Assembly: GCA_020622085.1 (NCBI GenBank)
Contig: JAHRYM010000001.1
Coordinates: forward strand, 2,374,358-2,411,696
DNA length: 37,339 bases
Source of the DNA: Paracoccaceae bacterium
GTDB taxonomy: Bacteria; Pseudomonadota; Alphaproteobacteria; Rhodobacterales; Rhodobacteraceae
Direction of reading: 5' to 3'
Shown here: positions 8,462 through 15,682 of the stretch, in pieces
How the letters are laid out: each line of letters starts with the position of its first letter
Position numbering within the stretch: the stretch's first letter is position 1
Notes under the pieces: model-generated
Told to the model about the DNA's origin: nothing
Databases searched by the model: none
Seen by the model: the letters and a program-made list of their open reading frames with translations, nothing else
Made by a program: the position numbers and the translations under genes

Positions 8462-8884
8462 GTGCCCACCACCCGCGAAACCGTCCTCGCCGCGCTGCAC
8501 GCGCGGCTGCAGCCGCTTGCCGCCCTCACTTTGCGTGACGAGGTGCTGCCGGAGCGGATCCCGGCGGCGGGGCTGATCATCCTGCGGGATGGCCAACCGG
8601 GCGAACCAGAGGTTACGCTGTCGCCACTTCGCTATCACTACCAGCACCGCGCCGAACTGGAGGTCGTCGTCCAAGCCCCGAATGGCCGGGCCAGCACCTT
8701 TGACACCATGATCGTCGCCATCGGCGCGGCGATTGAAGCCGACCGCACGCTCGGCGGGCTTTGCGACTGGGTCGAACCCGAACCCCCTGCCTCGGTCGAT
8801 CTGCCCATCGATGGCGCGGCGGCGCTGAAGGCGGCGGTGATCACCGTCGTGCTACACTATACCGCCACCGGCCCCCTCGCATGA
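8462..8884 (+). CDS. Tail terminator/completion protein (gpU-like position)
   Basis: A 140-residue protein that starts at a GTG. Its pattern (TRETVLAALHARLQPLAALTLRDEVLPERIPAAGLIILRDG, a middle YHYQHRAELEVVVQ strand pair, and a closing VITVVLHYTATGP strand) is that of small alpha/beta phage proteins that end the tail tube, such as lambda gpU. In related prophages it is sometimes wrongly named acyl-CoA transferase. It stands between cargo genes, separated from the DUF6441 gene by the VasI-like gene and from the tail tube gene by two minus-strand genes. This suggests the insertions broke an ancestral order DUF6441 - terminator - tube. Confidence 0.65.
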   Translation: MPTTRETVLAALHARLQPLAALTLRDEVLPERIPAAGLIILRDGQPGEPEVTLSPLRYHYQHRAELEVVVQAPNGRASTFDTMIVAIGAAIEADRTLGGLCDWVEPEPPASVDLPIDGAAALKAAVITVVLHYTATGPLA

Positions 8885-8941
8885 CGCCAGCTTCCTTAGG
8901 CTGAATGTCCACGACAAGTATGGTATCGGATAGACATCAGT

Positions 8942-9148
8942 CTAATCCGTCTGACGATTGGGATTATTGCCGAGCAACCACAGGAGAAGGCAGGCAAGAA
9001 TAGGCGAGAAGAAGATGCTAAGGAGCACCCAGCCAAAGGCACTGCGGCCTCTCGCTTCTGCCATTCGGGCGGGCAGCAGGATGAAAATCCACAGGGTGAA
9101 ATACAGGGCGGCCAGCCCAAAAATCAGGAAGAAAAGACCTTCGATCAT
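8942..9148 (-). CDS. Small two-helix membrane protein, unknown function (cargo gene)
   Basis: A 68-residue protein with two clear hydrophobic helices (about residues 4-26 and 38-60), a basic loop between them (RMAEARGRS) and a polar end. It is read against the tail operon. An AGGG sequence about seven bases before the ATG gives a reasonable ribosome site. It lies 45 bases after the secreted nuclease gene on the same strand and is probably co-transcribed with it. I do not recognise a family. Small membrane proteins made by prophages are sometimes superinfection-exclusion factors, but nothing here proves that. Confidence 0.6.
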   Translation of the reverse strand: MIEGLFFLIFGLAALYFTLWIFILLPARMAEARGRSAFGWVLLSIFFSPILACLLLWLLGNNPNRQTD

Positions 9149-9193
9149 GGCGCAACCCTGCCCCTATGCGGCGAGTTCTCGATCCGAGCCCAT

Positions 9194-9634
9194 TCAACAG
9201 GTGCCATAGAAACCGCGCGAATAGCGGCAATACTCGGATGCAGCGCCTGAGCGGATCATCTCCGCCGCGATATCGCGCCCATCTGGCAGGAAGCACTGCC
9301 CGACAAGACGCCCGTACCGGTCGATATCCACCACACTACAACTCAGTGTCTTGCCTGAAATCAAACCATGCAAAGTCTCAGTCGCGGCAGAGCCACCTCG
9401 CTGGTCCCACTCTGGCGCATCAAGCCCCCAGACACGGATCCGGCGCGACTCGCCACGCAGCGTGAAGGTATCGCCGTCAAGCACCTTGCTGACCCGCGCC
9501 TCCAGCGTGTTCGATTGCTGCGCCTGCGCATTCGGCGCTCCGATAAATGCCGACGTGGTGACGACTATCATCAATAGGAATGCCGCACGGCACAGCTGAC
9601 GGGTGAAACGGGGATTGAAAAAAGGTCTGCTCAT
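9194..9634 (-). CDS. Secreted thermonuclease-like protein (SNase family, cargo gene)
   Basis: A 146-residue protein with a signal peptide (hydrophobic core at 16-31, cleavage expected after AQA at about 39) and a staphylococcal-nuclease fold. KVLDGDTFTLRG (50-61) is the first OB-fold pair; R67, D72 and E75 in RVWGLDAPE match the spacing of R35, D40 and E43 of the staphylococcal enzyme, and R109 in DRYGR matches R87. All key catalytic positions are therefore present. It would hydrolyse DNA or RNA in the periplasm or medium. It is encoded against the tail operon with the small membrane protein gene downstream, and is a cargo gene rather than a virion gene. Confidence 0.85.
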   Translation of the reverse strand: MSRPFFNPRFTRQLCRAAFLLMIVVTTSAFIGAPNAQAQQSNTLEARVSKVLDGDTFTLRGESRRIRVWGLDAPEWDQRGGSAATETLHGLISGKTLSCSVVDIDRYGRLVGQCFLPDGRDIAAEMIRSGAASEYCRYSRGFYGTC

Positions 9635-9709
9635 TCAGGCAGATGACCCGATTGCCTGCCGCTCTGCAAGGCATCCACCGACTGTTTAAACAAGAAAGGA
9701 AACCTAACC

Positions 9710-10648
9710 ATGGCACGTGCGCAAGGCGCGCGGGCGCAGACGGCGCTTGCGTATGAAACGGTTTACGGCACCCCGCCGGTGAGCGGGTTCCGATTGATGC
9801 CCTTTGCCCGAACGACATTGGGCTCGGAGCAACCGCTGCTGGAATCCGAACTGCTGGGATATGGCCGCGATCCACTGGCCCCGATCAAGGATGCGGTCAC
9901 TGCCGACGGCGAGGTGGTGATCCCCATCGATGTGGAGGCGTTCGGGTTCTGGCTGAAGGCGGCGTTTGGTCAGCCGGTCACCAGCGGCACGACGCCCAAG
10001 ACCCACACCTTCCAGTCAGGCAACTGGACACTGCCCAGCATGGCCATCGAGACGGCTATGCCCGAAGTGCCCCGCTTCGCCATGTATTCCGGCTGCATGT
10101 TGGATCAGCTGACCTGGCAGATGCAGCGATCCGGATTGCTGACGGCCACCGCCCGCCTTGTCGCCCAAGGCGAAACCATCGCCGCAACAACCGCCGCAGG
10201 CACGCCCACCGCGCTGGGCCTGCAGCGGTTCGGCCATTTCAACGGTACGGTGAAGCGCAACGGCTCGGCCTTGGGCAACTTGGTCTCGGCCGAGATCACC
10301 TATTCCAACAACCTCGACCGGATTGAGACCATCCGCGGCGATGGTCGCATCGATGGCGCCGACCCCGCAATGGCCGCGCTATCGGGCCGCATAGAGGTGC
10401 GGTTTTCCGACACCACGCTGATCACGCAAGCCATCGATGGCACGCCTTGCGAGCTGGAGTTCAACTACAGCCTTGGGGCCAACGCCAGCTTCACCTTCAC
10501 AGCCCATGCCGTCTATCTGCCCCGCCCGCGCATCGAAATCGCAGGTCCCCAGGGCGTGCAGGCGACCTTCGACTGGATGGCGGCCAAGGCCACCAGCCCC
10601 GCCCGCATGTGCACCGCCGTTCTCGTCAACACCCTCGCAGGATACTGA
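9710..10648 (+). CDS. Major tail tube protein
   Basis: A 312-residue tail tube protein of a long-tailed siphovirus, whose rings stack to form the DNA channel. The N-terminus (ARAQGARAQTALAYETVYGTPPVSGFRLMPF) and the following beta-rich body with SAEITYSNNLDRIETIRGDGRIDGADPA are typical of the tube family common in alphaproteobacterial prophages. The C-terminal half holds repeated short strands (IEVRFSD, CELEFNYSL, SFTFTAHAV), as expected of the tube barrel. An AAGAAAGGAAACC ribosome site precedes the start. The next gene begins two bases after its stop. Confidence 0.87.
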   Translation: MARAQGARAQTALAYETVYGTPPVSGFRLMPFARTTLGSEQPLLESELLGYGRDPLAPIKDAVTADGEVVIPIDVEAFGFWLKAAFGQPVTSGTTPKTHTFQSGNWTLPSMAIETAMPEVPRFAMYSGCMLDQLTWQMQRSGLLTATARLVAQGETIAATTAAGTPTALGLQRFGHFNGTVKRNGSALGNLVSAEITYSNNLDRIETIRGDGRIDGADPAMAALSGRIEVRFSDTTLITQAIDGTPCELEFNYSLGANASFTFTAHAVYLPRPRIEIAGPQGVQATFDWMAAKATSPARMCTAVLVNTLAGY

Positions 10649-10650
10649 TC

Positions 10651-11088
10651 ATGATCCGACTGAACCTGACTGCCACGCCCGAATGGCTGGACCTCGCCCC
10701 CGGCCTGCGCCTGCTCGTCGGCCCCCTGACCACCGCGCTGATGGTGTCAGCGCGTGCCGATCCGGCCATCGAGGCCATGCCCGAGGGCGCCAGCCAAGAG
10801 GCCGTGGCCCTCGCTATGGCGAAAGCTGTCGCCCGCCGCGCAGTGCAGGATTGGGAAGGCGTCGGCGATGACGCGGGCAATATCGTGCCCGTCACCCCCG
10901 AAGGCATCGATGCCCTTCTGGAAATCTGGCCCGTCTTCGATGCCTTCCAGACGCAGTATGTCGCCAAGGGACTGATCCTGGACGCCGAAAAAAACGTCTC
11001 CGCGCCCTCGCCGACTGGTCCTTCGGCGGGGGCGACCGGTACTGCACGGCCTGCCAAGTTGCCTGCCCCGACTGCCCCGCAAGACTGA
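10651..11088 (+). CDS. Tail assembly chaperone, short form (gpG-like)
   Basis: A 145-residue protein between tube and tape measure, the fixed place of tail chaperones that keep the tape measure soluble until the tube polymerises around it. Residues 1-112 are well ordered (LTATPEWLDLAPGLRLLVGPL; helical EAVALAMAKAVARRAVQDWEG; ALLEIWPVFDAFQTQYVAKGL). After the AAAAAAAC run the in-frame tail (VSAPSPTGPSAGATG...) is low in complexity and unlike a folded domain. This fits termination of the unshifted product shortly after a frameshift site. The ATG at 10651 is chosen because it directly follows the tube stop. Confidence 0.8.
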   Translation: MIRLNLTATPEWLDLAPGLRLLVGPLTTALMVSARADPAIEAMPEGASQEAVALAMAKAVARRAVQDWEGVGDDAGNIVPVTPEGIDALLEIWPVFDAFQTQYVAKGLILDAEKNVSAPSPTGPSAGATGTARPAKLPAPTAPQD

Positions 11089-11318
11089 ACCAGCCGCAGA
11101 CGCCCGAGGGATGGCAGGTCTGGGACCTGGTCGGCCGCCTTGGTGGCCAACTCCGCGTGATCCCCGGCGCTGTGCTCGGCTGGGATATGGGCGCGGCCCT
11201 CGCCATGGCCCACGCGCTGGGCATCAACACCCTGATTGCCGCCGAACTGCTGCCCGAGGTCGAGGCGGTAATGGTGCGCAAACTGAACGAACAAATGGAA
11301 GGAGGCCGCGATGGCTGA
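10651..11318 (+). CDS. Tail assembly chaperone, frameshifted long form (gpGT-like)
   Basis: The predicted product of a -1 slip at 10989-10995: 115 residues of the short form, then 107 residues from the new frame, 222 in all. The new part begins RLRALADWSFGGGDRYC, has a Cys cluster (CTACQVACPDC) that could bind a metal, and continues with a folded-looking helical segment WQVWDLVGRLGGQLRVIPG and GWDMGAALAMAHALGINTL. It ends inside the first codons of the tape measure gene (stop at 11316-11318; tape measure start at 11311). Without the frameshift, the 222 bases from 11089 to 11310 would be an unexplained gap, and this frame has no suitable independent start near the slip site. In lambda the T part binds the tape measure. 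Confidence 0.78.
10989..10995 (+). promoter_or_regulatory. Programmed -1 ribosomal frameshift site (A AAA AAC)
   Basis: Seven A and one C at 10988-10995 are phased so that the reading frame is gaA AAA AAC, which is the canonical X XXY YYZ slippery heptamer. A slip by one base backward joins codon 115 of the chaperone to a frame that is open for a further 107 codons until the stop at 11316-11318. Tail chaperone genes of many tailed phages use such a slip to make a minor fused product. Confidence 0.82.
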
Positions 11319-13734
11319 AAAGCGTGTGTCCGTCCGCCTCGTGGCGGAAGGCGGCCGCCAAGTGCGCGCCGAGCTGGAAGGTATCGGCGATGCTGGTGCG
11401 CGCGGTTTCGGTCGCCTCTCGACCGAGATGGAACTGGCCAACACCCGGCTCGCCAGCTTTGCGCGCAAGGCCGGGCTTGCGCTGGCCGCTGTGACCGTTG
11501 CGGCGGCCGCTGCTGGAGTGGCGATGGTCCGATCTGGATTGGAAACCATCGGCGCACAGGCCGACATGGCGGCATCGCTGAAAACCACGGTCGAAAGCCT
11601 GCAGGTGCTGACTTGGGCCGGGGAGTTGGCAGGCGTCTCGATGGGCGAGATCGAACAGGCCACGAAGAAGCTGACCACCCGGTTGTCCGAAGCGGCATCT
11701 GGTTCCGGATCGGCGGTCGGGGCCTTGCAGCGGCTGAACCTGACGGCTGCGCAATTGCAGGCCCTTCCACTCGACCAGCGCATCGTCGCAATTCAGGAAG
11801 CCCTGAACCGGTTTGTCCCCGAGGCGGAACGGGCGGCTGTCGCCTCAGATCTCTTTGGCGACAAGGCGGCGCTGGCTTTCCTGCGCATCGATCCGGCCAC
11901 CTTGCGTGAAGCGGCACAGGATGTGCGCGACTTCGGCGTGGCAGTCAGTGCGACCGATGCAGCTCAGATCGAACGCACCGGCGATGCCATCGCGAAACTC
12001 AGCCTGATCTGGCTTGGCCTGACCAATCGGCTGACGGCCGCCGTCGCCCCGGCGCTGGAAACCATCGCCAATACGCTGGCCGATATGGCGCGCAGCACTG
12101 GCCCGATTGGCATCGCGATAAACGCCCTCTTCGACAATATTGGTCGCCTGACCACCTATGCGACCACTTTCGCCACGCTGATGGCCGGGCGCTGGGTGGC
12201 GGGATTGGCGGCTGCGGCCCTGTCTGTGCGCGGGCTGGCCACCGGCCTTGTCATCCTGCGCGGCGCCCTGATCCGCACCGGCATCGGGGCGTTGATCGTT
12301 GGAGCGGGGGAGCTGGTGTTCCAGTTCACCCGGCTGGTCGCGGGCGCGGGCGGTTTCGGCGCGGCGATTGGCCTCCTGAAAGATCTGGCGCTGGAAGTTT
12401 GGGACCGCATTGGCCTTGGGGCCGCGTCTACCTGGTCGAAGATCGAGGCCAGCTGGGCGGGGCTGCAGGCCACGATTTATGGCGCGATGCAGTCTTCGGT
12501 CGAAGCGGTGACCGGCTTTGGCAATTCGGCCGCAGGCATCTTCAAGGGTGCCTACGATGCGGTTAAGGCGATCTGGGGCCAGCTGCCGGGTGCGATTGGG
12601 GATTTTGCGTTCCAGGCCGCCAACGGCCTGATCGGCGGTGTCGAGGCCATGCTGAACGGCGTCGTCACCCGGATCAACAATTTCATCAACGGTCTGAACG
12701 CTGCGCTGGACCTCCTGCCCGACTGGGCTGTCGGCGAAGGTGGGGTGCGGATCGGCACGCTCGATCCCGTTGCGCTGGGCCGGATCGACAATCCCTTTGC
12801 CGGATCTGCCGCTGCGGCCGGAACTGCCGCCGCCGAAGCCTTCTCCGCCGCGATGGCGCAAACTTATGTCACCACGCCCGATCTCGGGCTGACCGGAATG
12901 GCCGAAGAGGCCACCGCCCGGGCCGAGGCCTATCGCGAGGCCTCCGGCATGCTCGCCGATGCCGCCGCGCGGCCGATGCAAAGCTGGCAGGCGCTGAAAG
13001 ACGCGGTTGCCGGTGCCGGAACCGAAGGCGAAACCGCGATCGACGGGGCAGCGGACGCCGCCGACCGGCTGGACGAGTCGATGATGGAAGCCGGGCGCGC
13101 CGCCGGTGGGGCTGGTGCCGCTGCTGCAGCGGGCGCCGAAGTGGCCAAGACCGGCTGGGAAGCGGCCGTGGCCACCCTCGCAGATTATGCCGCCAAGGCC
13201 CGCGACATCGGCGGCGATGTCGGCAATGCACTGGTCTCTGCCTTCACTTCGGCCGAGAACGCCGTGGGTGAGTTCGTGAAAACCGGCAAGCTGGATTTCC
13301 GCGACCTAGTCACATCGATGATTGCCGATCTCGCGAAACTGGCGGCACGTCGCTTCATCCTCGGCCCCATCGCCAACGCGCTATCGGGCGCGCTGGGCGG
13401 CGCGGGTGGCATCTTCGCCAACATTCTGCACGCCGGTGGCATGGTCGGATCGCCGGGCCCGGGCCGCATGGTGCCTGCGCTTGCCTTCGCCAATGCCCCG
13501 CGCATGCATGCAGGCGGCTGGGCAGGGATCAAGCCCGACGAGGTTCCGGCAATCCTACAAAGGGGCGAACGCGTGCTGTCGCGCCGGGAAGCAGCGGCCT
13601 ACGGCCAGACCACCGTGGCCCCGAACATCTCCGTCACCATCATGGCCCGCGATGCCGAAAGCTTCCGGCAATCGCGCACGCAGGTCGCAGCCGATATCGC
13701 CCGGGCCGTGTCCCTCGGCCGGAGGAGCATGTGA
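11311..13734 (+). CDS. Tail tape measure protein
   Basis: An 807-residue tape measure protein, which sets tail length and is ejected ahead of the DNA. It has a helical N-terminus (VSVRLVAEGGRQVRAELEGIGDAG), hydrophobic segments at about 55-70 and 300-345 that may enter the host membrane, a long helical Ala-rich middle, and the conserved C-terminal lambda-type end (LDFRDLVTSMIADLAKLAARRFILGPI, then the Gly/His region ILHAGGMVGSPGPGR and QRGERVLSRREA). At the usual 0.15 nm per residue the tail would be about 120 nm. A GGAGG site precedes the start, which overlaps the end of the frameshifted chaperone frame. Confidence 0.93.
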   Translation: MAEKRVSVRLVAEGGRQVRAELEGIGDAGARGFGRLSTEMELANTRLASFARKAGLALAAVTVAAAAAGVAMVRSGLETIGAQADMAASLKTTVESLQVLTWAGELAGVSMGEIEQATKKLTTRLSEAASGSGSAVGALQRLNLTAAQLQALPLDQRIVAIQEALNRFVPEAERAAVASDLFGDKAALAFLRIDPATLREAAQDVRDFGVAVSATDAAQIERTGDAIAKLSLIWLGLTNRLTAAVAPALETIANTLADMARSTGPIGIAINALFDNIGRLTTYATTFATLMAGRWVAGLAAAALSVRGLATGLVILRGALIRTGIGALIVGAGELVFQFTRLVAGAGGFGAAIGLLKDLALEVWDRIGLGAASTWSKIEASWAGLQATIYGAMQSSVEAVTGFGNSAAGIFKGAYDAVKAIWGQLPGAIGDFAFQAANGLIGGVEAMLNGVVTRINNFINGLNAALDLLPDWAVGEGGVRIGTLDPVALGRIDNPFAGSAAAAGTAAAEAFSAAMAQTYVTTPDLGLTGMAEEATARAEAYREASGMLADAAARPMQSWQALKDAVAGAGTEGETAIDGAADAADRLDESMMEAGRAAGGAGAAAAAGAEVAKTGWEAAVATLADYAAKARDIGGDVGNALVSAFTSAENAVGEFVKTGKLDFRDLVTSMIADLAKLAARRFILGPIANALSGALGGAGGIFANILHAGGMVGSPGPGRMVPALAFANAPRMHAGGWAGIKPDEVPAILQRGERVLSRREAAAYGQTTVAPNISVTIMARDAESFRQSRTQVAADIARAVSLGRRSM

Positions 13735-14360
13735 TGGCGTTCCATGAAGTCAGGTTCCCCGACAACATCAGCCGCGGGGCGCGCGGCGGCCCGGAACGGC
13801 GGACCCAGATCGTAGAGTTGGCTTCGGGCGACGAGGAACGCAATGCCAGCTGGGCCAACAGCCGCCGCCGCTATGATGTCGCCTATGGCATCCGGCGCGC
13901 TGACGATCTGGCAGCAGTGGTTGCCTTCTTTGAGGCGCGAAACGGCCGCTTGCACGGCTTTCGCTACAAGGATTGGGCCGACTACAAATCCGCCCTGCCC
14001 TCGCAAGCGATCACCGCAACCGACCAGCAGATCGGCACCGGGACCGGCAGCCAGCAGACCTTCCAGCTTGCGAAGCGCTACACCTCCGGCGCGCAAACGT
14101 GGGTGCGGACCATCGCCAAACCGGTCGCCGGAACTGTCCGAGTGGCGCTGGGCATGGTCGAGCAGATGTCAGGCTGGACCGTGGACACGACGACTGGCGT
14201 GGTCACCCTCACCACTGCCCCTGCTGGCGGTGTCGCCGTCCGCGCTGGCTTCGAATTCGATGTGCCCGTGCGCTTCGACAGCGACACCCTCGATGTGACA
14301 CTCGATTTTGAACGGCTCGGCTCGATCACCGCCATTCCCTTGCTGGAGATTCGCAGATGA
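13734..14360 (+). CDS. Distal tail protein, DUF2460 (GTA gp12-like)
   Basis: A 208-residue DUF2460 protein, the counterpart of RcGTA gp12, which forms the distal-tail ring joining the tube to the baseplate hub. Key parts are the N-terminal FHEVRFPDNISRGARGGPERRT, then NASWANSRRRYDVAYGIRRADDLAAVVAFFEARNG and HGFRYKDWADYKS, which are characteristic of the family, and a C-terminal FDVPVRFDSDTLDVTLDFERLGSI. The ATG at 13734 shares its A with the tape measure stop and lies six bases after GGAGGAG, so it is preferred over the GTG at 13731. Confidence 0.92.
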   Translation: MAFHEVRFPDNISRGARGGPERRTQIVELASGDEERNASWANSRRRYDVAYGIRRADDLAAVVAFFEARNGRLHGFRYKDWADYKSALPSQAITATDQQIGTGTGSQQTFQLAKRYTSGAQTWVRTIAKPVAGTVRVALGMVEQMSGWTVDTTTGVVTLTTAPAGGVAVRAGFEFDVPVRFDSDTLDVTLDFERLGSITAIPLLEIRR

Positions 14361-15241
14361 AAAACCTCTCGCCAGCGCTGCAAACCCATCTTGATGACGG
14401 CACCACGTCCTTGTCCTGGTGCTGGCGGATCAGCCGCGCCGACGGCGTGGAGCTGGGCTTCACCGATCACGACCGCGCTCTGACCTTTGATGGGACCGAC
14501 TTTGAGCCGGAAAGCGGGTTCGCCGCCTCGGAGATCCGCGCGGGTTCCGATCTGGCGGTCGATGCCCAAGACGCGACCGGCGTGTTGACCTCTGATCGCA
14601 TCACCGAAACCGACATCCTCGACGGGCGCTGGGACAATGCGGCGGTGGAGTTGTGGCGGGTGAATTGGGCCGATACCAGCCAGCGCGTGCTCTTGCGCCG
14701 GGGTGCTGTCGGGCAAATCCGCCGTGGCCGCATGGCCTTTGTCGCCGAGGTGCGCAGCCTTGCGCATGTTCTGGGTCAGACGGTCGGACGGACGTTTCAG
14801 GCGGGATGCGATGCTGCACTTGGCGATGTGCGCTGCGGGATCGATCTGGAAAACGCCGTCTACAAGGGCACGGGTGTCGTGACGGACCTTTTGCGCGACA
14901 GTGCGTTCATGGCGTCTGGCCTCGCCGGGTTTGATGCGGGCTGGTTCACCTCTGGGATCCTGACCTGGACCAGCGGCGCAAATGCGGGGCGCATCACTGA
15001 AGTGCTGGCGCATGGGCTGGATGGCAGCATCGCGACATTGAACTTGCTGGAGGCACCGGTGCGCGCCGTCGCCGAGGGCGACGGCTTCATCGCGCGGGCG
15101 GGCTGCGACAAGCGCATCGCGACCTGCAGCGTAAAGTTCGCCAACACGGCCAACTTCCGGGGTTTTCCCAACATTCCGGGTCAGGATGCGGTCCTGCGCT
15201 ATGCCAGCCAGAACGGCGGCCATGAAGGAAACGTGCTGTGA
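14357..15241 (+). CDS. Baseplate hub protein, DUF2163/phage_BR0599 (GTA gp13-like)
   Basis: A 294-residue hub protein corresponding to RcGTA gp13. The N-terminal DUF2163 domain runs to about residue 165 (TTSLSWCWRISRADG, LGFTDHDRALTFDG). The C-terminal BR0599 domain contains two paired Cys motifs (GCDAALGDVRCG near 150-161 and GCDKRIATCSVKF near 252-264) followed by NTANFRGFPNIPGQD. Four Cys so placed are thought to hold an iron-sulfur cluster in the GTA hub. It overlaps the previous gene by four bases and shares one base with the NlpC gene, so it belongs to one co-translated tail-tip operon. Confidence 0.9.
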   Translation: MKNLSPALQTHLDDGTTSLSWCWRISRADGVELGFTDHDRALTFDGTDFEPESGFAASEIRAGSDLAVDAQDATGVLTSDRITETDILDGRWDNAAVELWRVNWADTSQRVLLRRGAVGQIRRGRMAFVAEVRSLAHVLGQTVGRTFQAGCDAALGDVRCGIDLENAVYKGTGVVTDLLRDSAFMASGLAGFDAGWFTSGILTWTSGANAGRITEVLAHGLDGSIATLNLLEAPVRAVAEGDGFIARAGCDKRIATCSVKFANTANFRGFPNIPGQDAVLRYASQNGGHEGNVL

Positions 15242-15672
15242 TGGCCGCCGATCCCGCAGTGGTCATCGCCACTGCCCGCAGCTGGCTTGGCACGCCCTAC
15301 CACGATCAGGCCAGCCTGCGCGGTGTCGGCTGCGATTGCCTTGGGTTGGGGCGCGGCGTCTGGCGTGAGGTGGTCGGGGATGAACCATTTCCGATCCCTC
15401 CCTACAGCCGGGATTGGGGTGAAACCGGCCCGCGCGAAGTGCTGGCCGAAGGTGCGCGCCAGATGATGCCGGAAATCATGCCCACTGACGCCGGTCCTGG
15501 CACGCTGATCCTGTTCCGGATGGCACCGCGCGCCATTGCCAAGCATGTCGGAATACTGACCGCCCCCGACCGTTTCATCCATGCCTATGAACGGCTGGGC
15601 GTCGTCGAGGAAGTCCTCACTCCGACATGGGCGCGCAAGATCGCATTCGCCTTCCTGTTCCCCGAAAGCTGA
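15241..15672 (+). CDS. NlpC/P60 cell-wall peptidase of the tail tip (GTA gp14-like)
   Basis: A 143-residue NlpC/P60 cysteine peptidase, the equivalent of RcGTA gp14, which cuts peptidoglycan cross-links at the tail tip to let DNA through the wall. The nucleophile is in GCDCLGLG (Cys33), the catalytic His is in AKHVGIL (His102), and His114 in IHAYE is the third polar residue. The length is that of the family with no extra domain. The ATG at 15241 overlaps the hub stop as TGATG; a GTG just upstream is in frame but less likely. It lies 10 bases before the TIM-barrel gene. Confidence 0.9.
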   Translation: MAADPAVVIATARSWLGTPYHDQASLRGVGCDCLGLGRGVWREVVGDEPFPIPPYSRDWGETGPREVLAEGARQMMPEIMPTDAGPGTLILFRMAPRAIAKHVGILTAPDRFIHAYERLGVVEEVLTPTWARKIAFAFLFPES

Positions 15673-15682
15673 GACCCCACAC

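Noticed and set aside
11845-12981. Minus-strand open frame of 378 codons within the tape measure gene
   Set aside because: The tape measure is clear on the plus strand; this translation is Arg/Gly-rich without any recognisable domain or ribosome site.
15581-15682. Upstream extension of the TIM-barrel protein
   Set aside because: The extension overlaps the NlpC gene in another frame and gives a basic non-family N-terminus; the ATG at 15683 is a better start.
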